A stretch of DNA of 64,000 nt from Callaeas wilsoni (taxonomy: Eukaryota > Chordata > Aves > Passeriformes > Callaeidae): NCBI GenBank assembly GCA_013398955.1, contig VWPU01002133.1:29730-93729 (forward strand). The letters run 5' to 3'. Below are positions 1 to 12,200 of the stretch, piece by piece. How positions within the stretch are numbered: position 1 is the first letter of the stretch; the number at the start of each line of letters is the position of its first letter. The notes under the pieces were generated by a model. That model was given only the letters and a program-made list of their open reading frames with translations, had not been told where the DNA came from and did no database searches. Position numbers and translations under genes: made by a program.

Positions 1-166
1 CTTATTTGAGAACACTGCTTGATTCTCTAGAGTGTTTTTGAGCATGCCTGGGGGGGACTGCCTGCTCTGCTTGGGTTTGGGGTCCCGGTCGTGTCTCCAT
101 CAGCAGGGCTGAGGATCCAGTAATGGCACGTGAGTGATAAAGTCTCTGCCACTCTTCCTCTTTCAG

Positions 167-286
167 AGAATTCGGTCGACAGTGGATGAAAAGGAGCAGA
201 AGCAGCTTCTGATGGACCTTGATGTAGTGATGCGAAGCAGTGACTGCCCGTATATTGTTCAGTTTTATGGCGCGCTCTTCAGAGAG
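167..286 (+). CDS. MAP2K4: MAP2K4 coding exon (human residues 132-171)
   Basis: 120 bp, 40 codons, starting [12 protein letters not shown] and ending YGALFRE. Acceptor is ctctttcag before 167 and donor is gtgggc at 287. It encodes the residues right after the catalytic lysine, including the C-helix and beta-4/5 strands of the N-lobe. Phase 0 at both ends. The 166 bases before it are the end of the previous intron. Confidence 0.96.
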
Positions 287-3200
287 GTGGGCACCCCAAA
301 CTTGCTTTGTTTCTAGCAGAGTTTGGGTTTTACCTTGTTTTTTCCCTTTGTAATTTCAAACTCGTGCTGAGGAGGAGAAAATCGATTCATGGCAGGTTTC
401 TTGGTTCTCCACTTTCACTCAGTAGTATTTAGCCAGGAGACCCAGGTGTCTGGGCACTGCTGAGCAGGCATTTGGTCCCTTTGCAACAGGAGTTTTGGGG
501 AAGATGAATGTTGAAACCTGACTTCTGCTTCTCCTTCCTCCTGGAGCTCTTCTGCGGCCTTGCATTATCCCTACTCCTGTAATTGCTCCATTTTGGAACT
601 GCCACAGTATAGGGGGACAGACGTGGAGCCCTTGCCTGTTGGCCACTACTTCAGCACAAATCCAGTACCTCTACTCAGGGAAAGAAGGGAAATAGAGACC
701 TAAGGGGGCTGCAGGTGGTCTTTGGGGATTATCAGGCATAGCAGCCTGTGCAGAGTCATGTGGGGTTTTACTGGAAAACTTTTAGAGAGAGGTCAGTGTT
801 GTAGGTAAAACCCAAAACTGTTTCCGAATATTCAATTCCTGCTTCTAGAGAGTCTGCCTCTGTAATTCTGCCAGGTCACTCCTCTGGCTTTAAATCTCAT
901 TCTCTAAAAGAAGCACAATAATCCTTATTTTTCCCGTGCTCTGCTTTTTCTGATCTTTTTGAACACAGAGCCATTTTGGGCCAGTAGGCATTGTGCATGT
1001 TCACACAGTACAAGCTCCTGCCATGTGTGGAGCCTCAGCTTGGCTGGAAATTTCTGGCTTTGCTGAGATAGAGGTGATAAAGCTGTCAGCTGGTGTGAGG
1101 AAAGGTCTGTGGACAAAGCAGTGCCTTGCCAGAAGCTGATGAGCAACATGCCCAGAGCTGTGCAAGTCTGTCACCTCCCTTCGGCTCTGGGCACATCCCA
1201 GGATGTAAATGTAAATACAAAAACATATAAAAGCTTACCTTAATCAGCACCCAGATGTCAGCTTGGCTGCACTCTTTGTCTTGTCCAAAAATCTCATCGT
1301 CCTGCAGCCAGGCAGGGCTCCCAGGGCTCCTTGCATGCTCTGTCTGGGAAAGGTTTCATTGGCATTGCTCCGCTTGGAGTGAAATCCCCTTTTCCCCCTT
1401 CAGCATAAGTGGTGTTTGCTTCAGAGATGAAAGCAGCCTTCTCCTCTCCTTGGTCCCTCACTGCCTAGGGATGTTCCAGGTCATGTACCTCAAGGGTACA
1501 CAGGCTGAGCTGGGAGGCTTCCATAAAGTTTTCTGTCTCATCCTATTAATTACTTATTCTGGTATTAAGTAGAATCTTAATCTTTTAAAGATAGGGAAAC
1601 ATGACAGCAGAGAAGCACAGAAAGGGAAAAAAGGAATTTCACCAGGCTGTTTGGATCTGTCTAACACTCCCCAGTCTGCTTATCAGATCTGTTCTCAAAT
1701 AATTGTGAAAGATCCAGGTCACTGCTGCCCCATCCCCTGGGGTGTCACCCTCATGGGACATTGCTAAAGACTGAAGCTCTCTCAGGAAGTCTGCAGCAAA
1801 CTGTATAAAACAAAGCTCTTTGTTGCAGCATTTCAAGGTGAAAAGTAAGGAAATCCTTTTGGGATTACCTAGCCTGAGCTGGAATTCAGGTTCTGTGGGT
1901 ATGGATGGAGCGACCAATGAGAAATCTTCTTTGCCAGCTCCTAAAAGGTGAAAGACTTCCATGTGAGCCTCTTTAAAGGAGTTTAAGATGCTGAATAGGC
2001 AGCTTGTGCAGTCAGGGGGTTGGCAGGATCCGAGCAGCTCCAGGAGAGGCAGCAGGGCAGCTGGCACCAAGGGAGGGCAGGCAGCCTTCCACAGCAGGGA
2101 GTGTTTGATGTGGAGAGGCAGAGCTAAGCTCTGCAATCCTCACACTTTGGGAGTACTAAACCAAATTGGACGAAATTATGCAAGGTCTTACTTTGTAGGC
2201 AGACAAGTGTCCCATTGCAGCCAGGGAAGTAGCTGTGAGCATAAGTTCCTGTGGCAGCCTCTGTGAATAACAGAAGTTTGATTTGGAAAGGCAGAAAATG
2301 CTACACAAATATTTCTCCCTGCACTTGTATTTTGTCTTGCTTGTTGTGAATTTTGTGATAGGGAGAGTCTTCTCTGGGTCCTGCTTGTCCCTCAGCAGGC
2401 AGCATCTGAGCCCTTATCAATTGCTGCCTGTTCTTCAGTCAGAAGGGACATCTTCTGTTACTGTGTGTGTGTGCATGTGATGGAACGTGTAACAGTGCAA
2501 AAACCACAAGCTGATTGCCAGGTACAGGACTTTGCTTCAGTTCCTTGTCACCCACTAGATGAGGTTAAATTCAAAGTACCTGTTCCAGTTGTTTCTCTTT
2601 TTAAGAGCGGAAGAGGAAAGAAGCCTTATCTGACTTGGAATCTCAGGAGTGACTCCTACACAGTGCGAGTGTAGCTGAGCCAAGTTTAAACCAACAAGTT
2701 CAATGCTTGATAAAATTATTCAATGAAAAATTCATGGCAAGTTGCAGAACATGCCTAGGAAACTGGGTAAATCAGCCCATGGGGAACTTCTGCTGGCAGG
2801 AGAGAAGAGCTGGGATGGATGTGTTGGTAGCACAGTGCTGGGCTGGTGTGAATTGTTGACATAGCCTTGCTCAGTTGTTTGATCTCTGCTGTTTATGCAC
2901 CTCACCCTGTTTCTGTGGAGATCCTTGACTGTGCTGCCATCCCTCAGCACATCTGTCCCTGCATTCAGTCCCTGGTCTGCAGGAGAAGCGTCCTGTGGGC
3001 CATGTAAGGGTATATGGTGGTGGTGACATTTGTCAGTCTCTCTCACCAGTGTAGCTGCAGCTTGCATAAAGAGCTGGCTGCCCCTGCAGTGAGCAGATGG
3101 GATAAACCTTCAGCATTTGCATCATGGAGTGGTGGGTGTTGGAAGCGACCTCTGAGGTCACCTTTTCCAACCCCCATGATCAAGTGGGGCACTTGACCAG

Positions 3201-6200
3201 GATTGTGTCCCAATAGCTTTTGAATCTCTCCAGGAACAGTCTCCACAGTCTCCTGGGGCAGCCTGTGCCAGTGATTAATCCCCCTCACAAAAAGCATTTC
3301 CTCACGTTCAGAGGGCACCTCCTGTGTGTCAGGTTGTGCCTGGGTCATGCTGCTCAGCACCACTGAGAGAGCCTGGCTCCATCCCCTGTGCAGCTTCCCC
3401 TCAGGCTGAGGAGATTCCCCTGAACCTTCTCCAGGCTGAACAGTCCTGGCTTTACCACCTTTTCTCATGGGGAAGGTGCTCCTGTTCCTGAGTCACCTTA
3501 GTGGCCCTTTGCTGGAGTCTCCTTGTGAGCCCAGCGCGGGTCACAGCACTCAGCATGGCCAGATTGAGGGGAAGGGTCACTTCCCTCCTCTTGCTGGTGA
3601 TGCCTCACCTGGTGCTGTGATCCTTCAGCCCGGCAAAGACACACTGCTGGCTCATGTTCAGCTTAGTGTCCACCTGGATTTCCTGGTCCTTTCCTGGCCA
3701 GCTGCACTCCAGATGGGTGACAGCTTTGGGACACCTGCTCCCTTGTCAACTGGAATTCTCTGCACTGGGAATGGGAAGCTGAAGCATCTGCATTGCTTGT
3801 GAAGCAGCTTTTGTGTCTGTCCTGGACAGGGATATTTTGAATTAAATGCACAGGGTGTTCCTGGACATTTTTTGGAATGTCTACAAGGTGTGCATTAGCA
3901 TCAGGTAATCTAATACCCAATAAGGACTAAAATACATTCTTTGGAAGAATAGCTCTGATAGGAAGAGAAAAGTAAAGCACTTCTTTTGTTGTTTTATGAT
4001 CAGAAATAAGGACTAAAATACATTTTTTGGAAGAATAGCTCTGATAGGAAGAGAAAAGTAAAGCACTTCTTTTGTTGTTTTATGATCAGAAATAAGGACT
4101 AAAATACATTTTTTGGAAGAATAGCTCTGATAGGAAGAGAAAAGTAAAGCACTTCTTTTGTTGTTTTATGATCAGAAATCAGCCTGACCTACGAGCAAAA
4201 TTTAAAGTGAAACTTTCATTAGGGTGGTTTTGTCCTCACAGTTCACAATGGAGTAGGACTTGCCCACGCACATCAGCAGTTCTTGGTATTGGGTCAGGAG
4301 GGGGACTGAGTCCCCATTGCCCAGCCAGTCTTTTTCTTCCCATTAAAATTCACCAGTTTGCCAACAGGGGAGGCTCTCCAAGTCCCAGAAGGAGTTAGCC
4401 TGTAGAGTTGTGGATCTTGCCACCAGCCTTAAGGATGCTGCATAGTGGAAAAGGCCTGTTATCTTTTTCCATTGATCTTGCTGACATGAAGTAGGTCAGG
4501 TAAGTGTTTATATTACCAGATCAATATATGCCCCCATTCAGGAGTTCTGTATGGCACCTACTTCAGGAGAGCAGTAAACCAGGTCTTTCCTTGAGTGCTT
4601 TTGATCATGAAAGGGGGTTTTTTAATGCTTAAAAATTACCACTGGATAGCAATTGGTTGTGCTTACTTGAGGTTTCAGTCCCACACCCATCCCAACCCCG
4701 TGATGCACAGAGTTCACGTGAAGCCTTTGTTCTGCAGTGCTCTGCTCAGGTGTTGTTCACTTGGTTTGTTTTGCTGGCCAAACACCAGCTGTTGTAACCT
4801 GGGCAATGGAAGCCACTCACAATACAGGTGCAATTGGACATAAATACAGGGCTGTAGGTGGTCAGTGGTGTTCTGGCTCTCTAGAACCAGTCCAGTCCCC
4901 CACAGTCTCAGTACAATAGCCCAGGAATATAGCCCTGTCCCAATTTTTTTATGAAGCTGATCAGAACAGAAGCAGTTTTTGAGTGATCCTGTGGCCAGTA
5001 GAACCAGTCCATGAGAGAGAGGCTGCTCTCACTACTGACACCTTGTAAAGCTCTGGTGGGCTTCCAGTCTCACTTGATTTATGCACATCACTGTCACTGG
5101 AGCCGTGTTGCTTGCTCTGAGCCACTCCCTGTCACATCTGCACTTTTTCTTTGTTGCTAGTGTTGGAAAAGAGAAATTTTCTACATGTATTGGCCAATTT
5201 CATTTCTGTAGTTTAAATCTGAACAGTTCCTTAGCCAACTTCCTCCATGACCAACCTATGGTCTCTACCAACCCAGGTTCACCTTCTTCCAGGTCTCCTG
5301 AAGCGTGCTGGTCATGCCCTTGTCCTGCTGTGCTGCTCTGGCCTCTTTCACTGCGATATCTCTGCTTCCATGTCTGTCACAGCACTTACTCCATCAGCCT
5401 CTTCTGCTTTTTTTGAGTGAAATGAGAGTTTTCTGGGCTCACGTTTGTAGCAGCCCTTGGGTGGATTACATCAACTCCTTCTCTGCCTTGAGCTGATGTG
5501 AAAAGCCTGATGCCAAATGAGCAGAGTAAACTGGAGCTGCCCGTGGCTGTAAACCAAAGTCTTGTTCCCCAGCCAGCCAGCCCACTGGTGGCTCAGCCCT
5601 TCCTAGGAAAGCAGCTCCCCTCTTCTGGGAAGGGAGAGGCTGTCCTTTGGAGTCAGCATCCCTCCTTTGGCAGGAGGCAGTGGTGGATTGGCTGTTGCCA
5701 GAGCAGCAGCACCTGGGGCACTGGTGGCACGTGGGATCCTTCCTGCACTTTGCTGTTGGTGCTGCTGGAAAGGGCCTTACAGGTGTGTGAGCAGCCCAGG
5801 GCCGAGCTGGGAGGCACTGCTGCCTCTGCCCACAGCAGCATGCGGTGTTGGGCAGCGCCTCTGTCCCCCCTAACCCACACCTCTGCCTCTGCCCACGGCA
5901 GCATATGGTGTTTGGCAGCACCTCTGTTCGCCCTAACCCAAACCTTTACCTCTGCCCACAGCAGCATATGGTGTTTGGCAGCACCTCTGTTCCCCCTAAC
6001 CCAAACCTTTGGGCTGGAGCAGCTTGGCAGATGCAGTTCGTTGGTTTGTGTTTCAGAGGAGGTCATTCTGAGTGGCAGGAAAGCCTTTTCTGGCCTTAAA
6101 ACACGTGGCTCTACAAGCTTTCCCACCAGCTAAATTTAACTGGAAAATTGCTCCTGACTCTCCTGAGATTGAGGAGATTGTTTTACACCGAGGTCATTTG

Positions 6201-9200
6201 GGTGTGCAGAATGGAGCAGGGTCCTTAGCTACTCCCCCAGCAAAATTCCTAGGTTTTTTTCTTAATTTTATTTCCATGTATTAACATAGAGTTGGGTTGG
6301 TTCGCGTTTCCTTTGGTCAGGAAAAATCTGCCTTCAGTGGGATAATGGCTTGGGGAAGTTTCTCCTCTGTTTGTTGCTTTTATCACGGGAGTGTGCAGTT
6401 TGTCCTAAGCAGCATGTTGCCCATGCCCCGGGCAGCACTGCCTGCACACTGCTGCTCCTCACAGAAGTTCTGTGGGTGCTGTTCAGGCAGGATGAGGCAC
6501 CCAGAATGTTCTGCACGTAGCTTTTGCCAGCTGATGCAGTTTGGGTGCTGCCTGTGGTGTAGTCTGTAGGAGATAGGTGTGAGGATGGCTTTTCTGGTGG
6601 GTCTAGTTCTAGTAGTTCAGTATTTCTACAGTGAAGAGTTGCCTCAAGTGCACTAGAGTCTACAGAAATAGCTCAAGGAAAGCATCCTGTAGTGGCCTCA
6701 ATGGGCTGCTAAAATAGTCTAAAAAATGGAAATAGATGAGTGCATGGCTAAGCTCTCTGTCACCATGGGGCAGATACACACTAAAGCAAAAGGTGAAGTC
6801 ATCCTGTGCTGGGGATCCATTTGTCATCCCCAGCAAATCCATGTGAGGTGGATTTACAGATCTCTGGAGAGCATTTGATGAAAAATCATTATTCTCCTCT
6901 GGCACCTCAGCTTGGTTTGGTTTAGCACATATTCTGCTACGTTTTACAATTTTTTGCACTTAAATTGTTCAGCTGTAAGATGCAAATCAAAACTTCCCCC
7001 ATGCTTGGGTTTATTTTCATTTTCTCTTGCCTACATGGTACCTCCAGATGTTGTGTGGAATGTTCTGTCCTCTGCAGGGTAGCCATAAACTGAAGGGATT
7101 TTATTTTTCGGTGTTACTGTGCCCACTGCTGTTCCACTATGCCTGCAGCCTTCTGGAGAGCAAAACAGAGTGTGAGGCTTGGATTCATATGGGTTCAGGC
7201 ATCTAAACTGTAATGTCAGGTGTGATTTGGGCAGGTGATTTGCCTCTGCTGTGAATGGAGTTGGGAGCAAGTCTTTCATTGCTAAAACTAATCAAGCTGA
7301 ATTCCATCCTTTCTATTGAATGTGTGTTGCTGTTAATGTATTTCCTAGGATTCAACAGATCTCTGTATGCTCTCTGGATTTGTATTTCTCATTTTCATCT
7401 CAACAGTAACAAAGATTCTTTTCTCTTTCCAGGGTGACTGTTGGATCTGTATGGAGCTCATGTCTACCTCGTTTGATAAGTTTTACAAATATGTATATAG
7501 TGTATTAGATGATGTTATTCCAGAAGAAATCTTAGGCAAAATCACTTTAGCTGTGAGTATTTTCTTAAACCATTTTGTTGAAGATAATTGAAAAGTTCAG
7601 ATCCTTGTTCAGATCACGCTCCATGTGAAAGCTGGTTGGTCTGTGGAGCAGAACTGCTGCTGCTGTTGGCACCACACTGGCAGTGGTTCTTCAGGGTGCT
7701 CATGACTTTTCCACAGTATGTTGCATGGTCTAAAAGGAGGTCCTGGGGTCAGTAATCAGTTCTTAAACATACCCCAGGACCAGCTTCCTGCTCTGTCTGC
7801 TTGAATGTGGGCACCAGCCTAGACCAGAGAAGCTTCTGGCAGTCTTGTGCAAAGGCTCCCAAAAGCGCTGGAGAACCTGGCTGATGGTTCCTTCATTTAA
7901 CCTGGAAGCTCTGGCCTAATGAAAAGTCAGGTAACTGAAACAGTTGTGACCTGCAGAAAAATACACAGCATAGGGCTTGAAATAAGTTATTGCTCAGGAT
8001 AATTAACATCTGAGATTGTTCTGGCTCCACCCGTTGCTCCCCTCTCCCAGAGTGGGATCTTTCCAGGTCACAGGGGATATGTGTTCACTTCAGCCTATAC
8101 CCTCTCTCATATCACCTTCTGTTTGCAGAAAAGGTTCAGAGAGAAATGCTCTTATTACGTGACATATGACAGCTTTGATATCTCAATGTATTAAATGCTT
8201 TTTACTCCTGTTCTTGGAGTTCCAAAAATTTAATAATCACAGGGCTCTTAAGACATCTGCTTATTTTTCATCTGTTTTTCTTTCCTAGACTGTGAAAGCA
8301 CTAAACCACTTAAAAGAAAACTTGAAAATCATTCACAGAGGTGAGTTCTTAGTGTCTTTTTTTAAGTTCACGTCTTTTCTTCCTGTGTGTTAAAATAATT
8401 GCAAGAATTGTTCACTCAAAGTGTAAATAGCACCTGTACGGCTGTGAGTCTGAGCACAGGTTTTGAACAAGAGTCCCCAGTGCCTGTTCATTGCCCCTTC
8501 AGGCTGTGCTTTTTCCAGCTGTGATTTCAGGGTGGTTGGGCATCTGCTTCTGCCTTTGGGCACGTGGCATCTGCGGGGCTGGCTCCATCCCCTCGTGCTG
8601 CCCTGCAGGATCCTCGGTGCCAGGGTGACGGCGCTGCCGGCCCCGATCCTCTGCAGCTGCTCTGCTTGAAATTGAAACCTCCAGCCGTGACTTACCGGTT
8701 TCAATTTCTTTCCCCTGCAGACATCAAACCTTCCAATATTCTTCTGGACAGAAATGGAAATATTAAACTCTGTGACTTTGGCATTAGCGGACAGCTCGTG
8801 GACTCCATTGCCAAAACGCGGGATGCAGGGTGCCGGCCGTACATGGCGGTGAGTGGGATCTGGGCTCTGTGGGATCTCCCTCCCCTGTCACAGCCTGTTT
8901 GCTGTGGGGTGAACACCCCTTTCCTGGATGAGACTGAGCTCTGCACTGAGCGCTGCTGTGGCAGTGCCATCCGGGCTGTGGCAAAGTGAGCACATTCCTG
9001 GTTGTTTGCTGCTGGTTTTCAGGGTTTTTCACAACCCTGGTTTTTTGGGTTCCTCTGCTGCTGCCAGGGCTGTGGTGCAGGAGTGGAGAGGAGCTCTGTG
9101 CCTTCCAGCAGCTCCAAAACACCAGTGCCCTGGGGAGCAGGGCTGTCGGAGTGCGGGTTTATCTTGGTCTGCAAGAAATCCATTTGCTCTGGTAAGATTA

Positions 9201-12200
9201 TATCACTGGAGTTATTGCAGAGCAGAATTGCAGTGATTTTTGTAAACCGCTTTAATTCCAAAGTGTGCCAGAACTTCATTCCAGGAGAATGTGATTCTGG
9301 AGAGTGGCAGTAGCAGAGCAGCTGTGTGGAAATTGCTGGGGCTGAGCTGCGGCTCCTGGGAGTCTGTTCTGCTTGTTTGCTGCCCTCCCCCTCTCAAAAA
9401 GAAAAGCTGTAGTGGTGATTTTGGAGGCTGTCTGAGGGTTTTAAACACTTCAGTGCTTCAGGGTGCTTTGAAAACGCATCTCTGTTCTTACATGAGCTGA
9501 GGGTACCTTGTGTGCCTGCTGCTGTTCATATAACTTTAATTTTAGTGCCTGTACTTAATTTTTGTTATATATTTATGGCTCTGTATGCTGAAAAATACTG
9601 TTTTCTGAACTCTCTTTATCTACCACCGAGTGGAAAAAAGGAAAATAACTCTCTTTTAAGGTATGGTTCCCATCTGGCCCAGGGCATGGCTCTCAGGTGG
9701 CTTTTATCTGACTGTGGTGTCCAAGGCAAAGCCTCTCTGCCCTGACTCTGACCATTCTTTGAGCCATGGGTAGGTGGTGAGCTCTGCTCAGGCTGTTGGT
9801 GCAGTTATGCCATAACAGTTCCTGACATGTAAATAGCTGCAGTGCTTCCTTTTCCCTGGGATGTGGGTGGATGAGTCCTTCCATATCTCTTTGGTTTTCC
9901 TTTTTCCTGTCTGTCCACGTGCACTCTGTGATTTGTGCAGCTCCATCAGCAGCTCCAGACTTGGGTGGACTTTTAAGCGAGCAAAAGGGTTGCAGTTCAG
10001 CTTGTGTTTTTCAGAGCCTTGGCATGGCACAGGGTTTGTGGGGCAGCCAGCAGCTGGCAAGCGATGTGGGAGACGACTGGCCTCTTCCCTGCTGCTCTGC
10101 AGCCTCGGTGACTCCTTTCCAAGCACATGAGCGTTTCCACGTGCCAGGGAGCCTGGGAAATGGGGAGATGTCCCCAGTGTGCAGCCACATCTGCCAGCTA
10201 TTTATCCAAGCCAGCAGAGGCTGATGTCTGAAGGGATTCTGTGATCAAAGCCGGATGTACCTGGGAAGGAGTCAGGCTGCCACACTCCTCTCAAACGGAA
10301 AATAGTATTTTTTAGGGTAAAATAGGCCAAGAGTACTAGCTCTGTTCAGCCAGGGGGGCTCTGCTAAGGGCTGCTGGATGCTTCTCCCAGATGATAGTGT
10401 CTCGTTTCGCAGGGCTCACCAAGCCCATGGCACTTGCCCCCGAAGGAACCTGGTCCCCACAAAACTGTTGGTCACAGTGACACTGGGTGTCAGCCAGTCT
10501 GGCTGCCAGTGCTCTGAGGAGGCAGCAGGAGCCGTGTCCAGCTGCCAAGCAAGTGCTGTGTGCTTGAACCAAAATTGTTGGAGCTGTCACAGTGAGCGGC
10601 GCCTCAGCCTCGGAGCTGCAGTGCCGAGAGGTTGTTTTGCTTTTGGCTTTCAGTTCCCTGCAATTGTTACAGTGAGCAAAGGCCTACGTGTTGGTACCTC
10701 GTGTTCTCTGAAGGAAAAAAAGGCAGGACTGAGTTCCCAGGCAGCTGCTGGCCCCTGGAGCAGCCTGGGCTGTTCTGAGCCCTCCTCGCCCGTGCCCTGT
10801 GCTGGTGCCAGCGCTGGGGCTTTGCTCCAGTGAGGTTCCACAGCCTCCATCAGCAGTGGGTGCTCCTGGCCAGCCCTGCCTCCTCCCTGGGTGCTGCTCC
10901 CTGTGATCCCTGCCTTGCCTCTGGCTGTGTGAGTGCTGCTGAGAGTGGGCTCCGTGTGCCACGCTGGAGCTGGTGGCCTTTGTGACGTTACTTTTTGCCT
11001 TCTGAGTGCTCCAGTGAAACCAGTGCCTGTATCAGAGAGGAAGGGTGAGACTGGAAGTGCTTGGTTTAGGCAGGGGTGGAGGGGCAGACCCAGCCAGTGT
11101 GAGGGTGGATGTCCTGCCCTGCCCTGCTCCTTTGAGACCTCCAGGAGTGGAGTGTGATGGTGTCACCTGGGTCACTCAGGTCCTTTTCCCAGGTCAGCTT
11201 GGAGCCTCTGGCTCAAACTGTAGCTTCTCACTTCTCCGTGGTGAAGGTGGGCAGTCGCTGCTGGCATTGCTGTCAGGGCCAGCTGGGTGTCCTTGTGTTC
11301 AGATGGTTCAGGCAGACATCAGGCCTGGCGTGGCTGTGTTGGTGTAGCTGGTGTTTGGAAGAGAGGGAGGATCTGTGGTGCCCACTGTCCATTTTTCAGT
11401 CAAGGTGCTCAGGTGGACCCTGAACTGGAGAAGCCCCATGGCAGTTTGTACCCTTCTCTGATGCATCATACCCTGTCCCTTCACCCCGTCAGCACATCCA
11501 GAGATGGGTCTCCACCTCAGCCGTTTCCCTTCCTGCTTGCACTTGGCATCAGAAGGACACCTGGCCTGTGCCAGGCTTTGTCTGCAGCCCTCGCTCCAGG
11601 TCCCCAGAGTGTGACACGGTGACTCTTCCTTCGTTGGTGTTAATTGCTCCCATGTGATCGACATGGAAAATTCTCGGCATTCTTCCTGCTCTGTATTTAG
11701 ATGGGATTTATTTTGGTCCGTCCTGCTTTCCCTTTAACCGTGCCACCGTGCTCTAGGGCCAAATCCCCGTTGCTCTGTTGGGTCACAGGAGCAGAGTGCC
11801 CTCATGGGTGCCTGAGACAGCCAGCTCTGTGTCACCAGTGCCACCCATCCCAGCAGTCCCTTTGAGCGGTTCGGCCCTGCCCAGAGCAGCTGCTCCCCGT
11901 GCAGTCCCCTCCTTCACCTGCAGCCTGGCACCTGCTCTGCTGTGGCACATCCCCGTGCATCTGGGGTGTGGGGGTCACAGCACTGGCCAGGCCAGCAGCC
12001 TGGTGTGTCCTGAGCTGGTCCATCCCTGGTGGCAGCTTCCAGACATCCTGGTGTGTCCCCAGTAGAGTTCAGGGCTGGGCCGCCTGCTGCTGCGCTTTTC
12101 AGCTGCATCTGCCATGAAATTGTATTAAAATGTAGCTTACAAAGCAGCCAGGGCTTTCAGAGTATTTCCTGTACCCCATAATTTAGAATTTATTGCTATT

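Larger units (their letters stand above)
287..7432 (+). other. MAP2K4: MAP2K4 intron, 7.1 kb
   Basis: Intron between the two 40-codon exons. It holds a minus-strand CR1 fragment near 3118-3715, three tandem copies of an 86-bp unit at 3921-4178, and three copies of a 63-bp unit at about 5821-6009. All open frames in it are short or lie in those repeats. I see no further exon. Confidence 0.85.
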
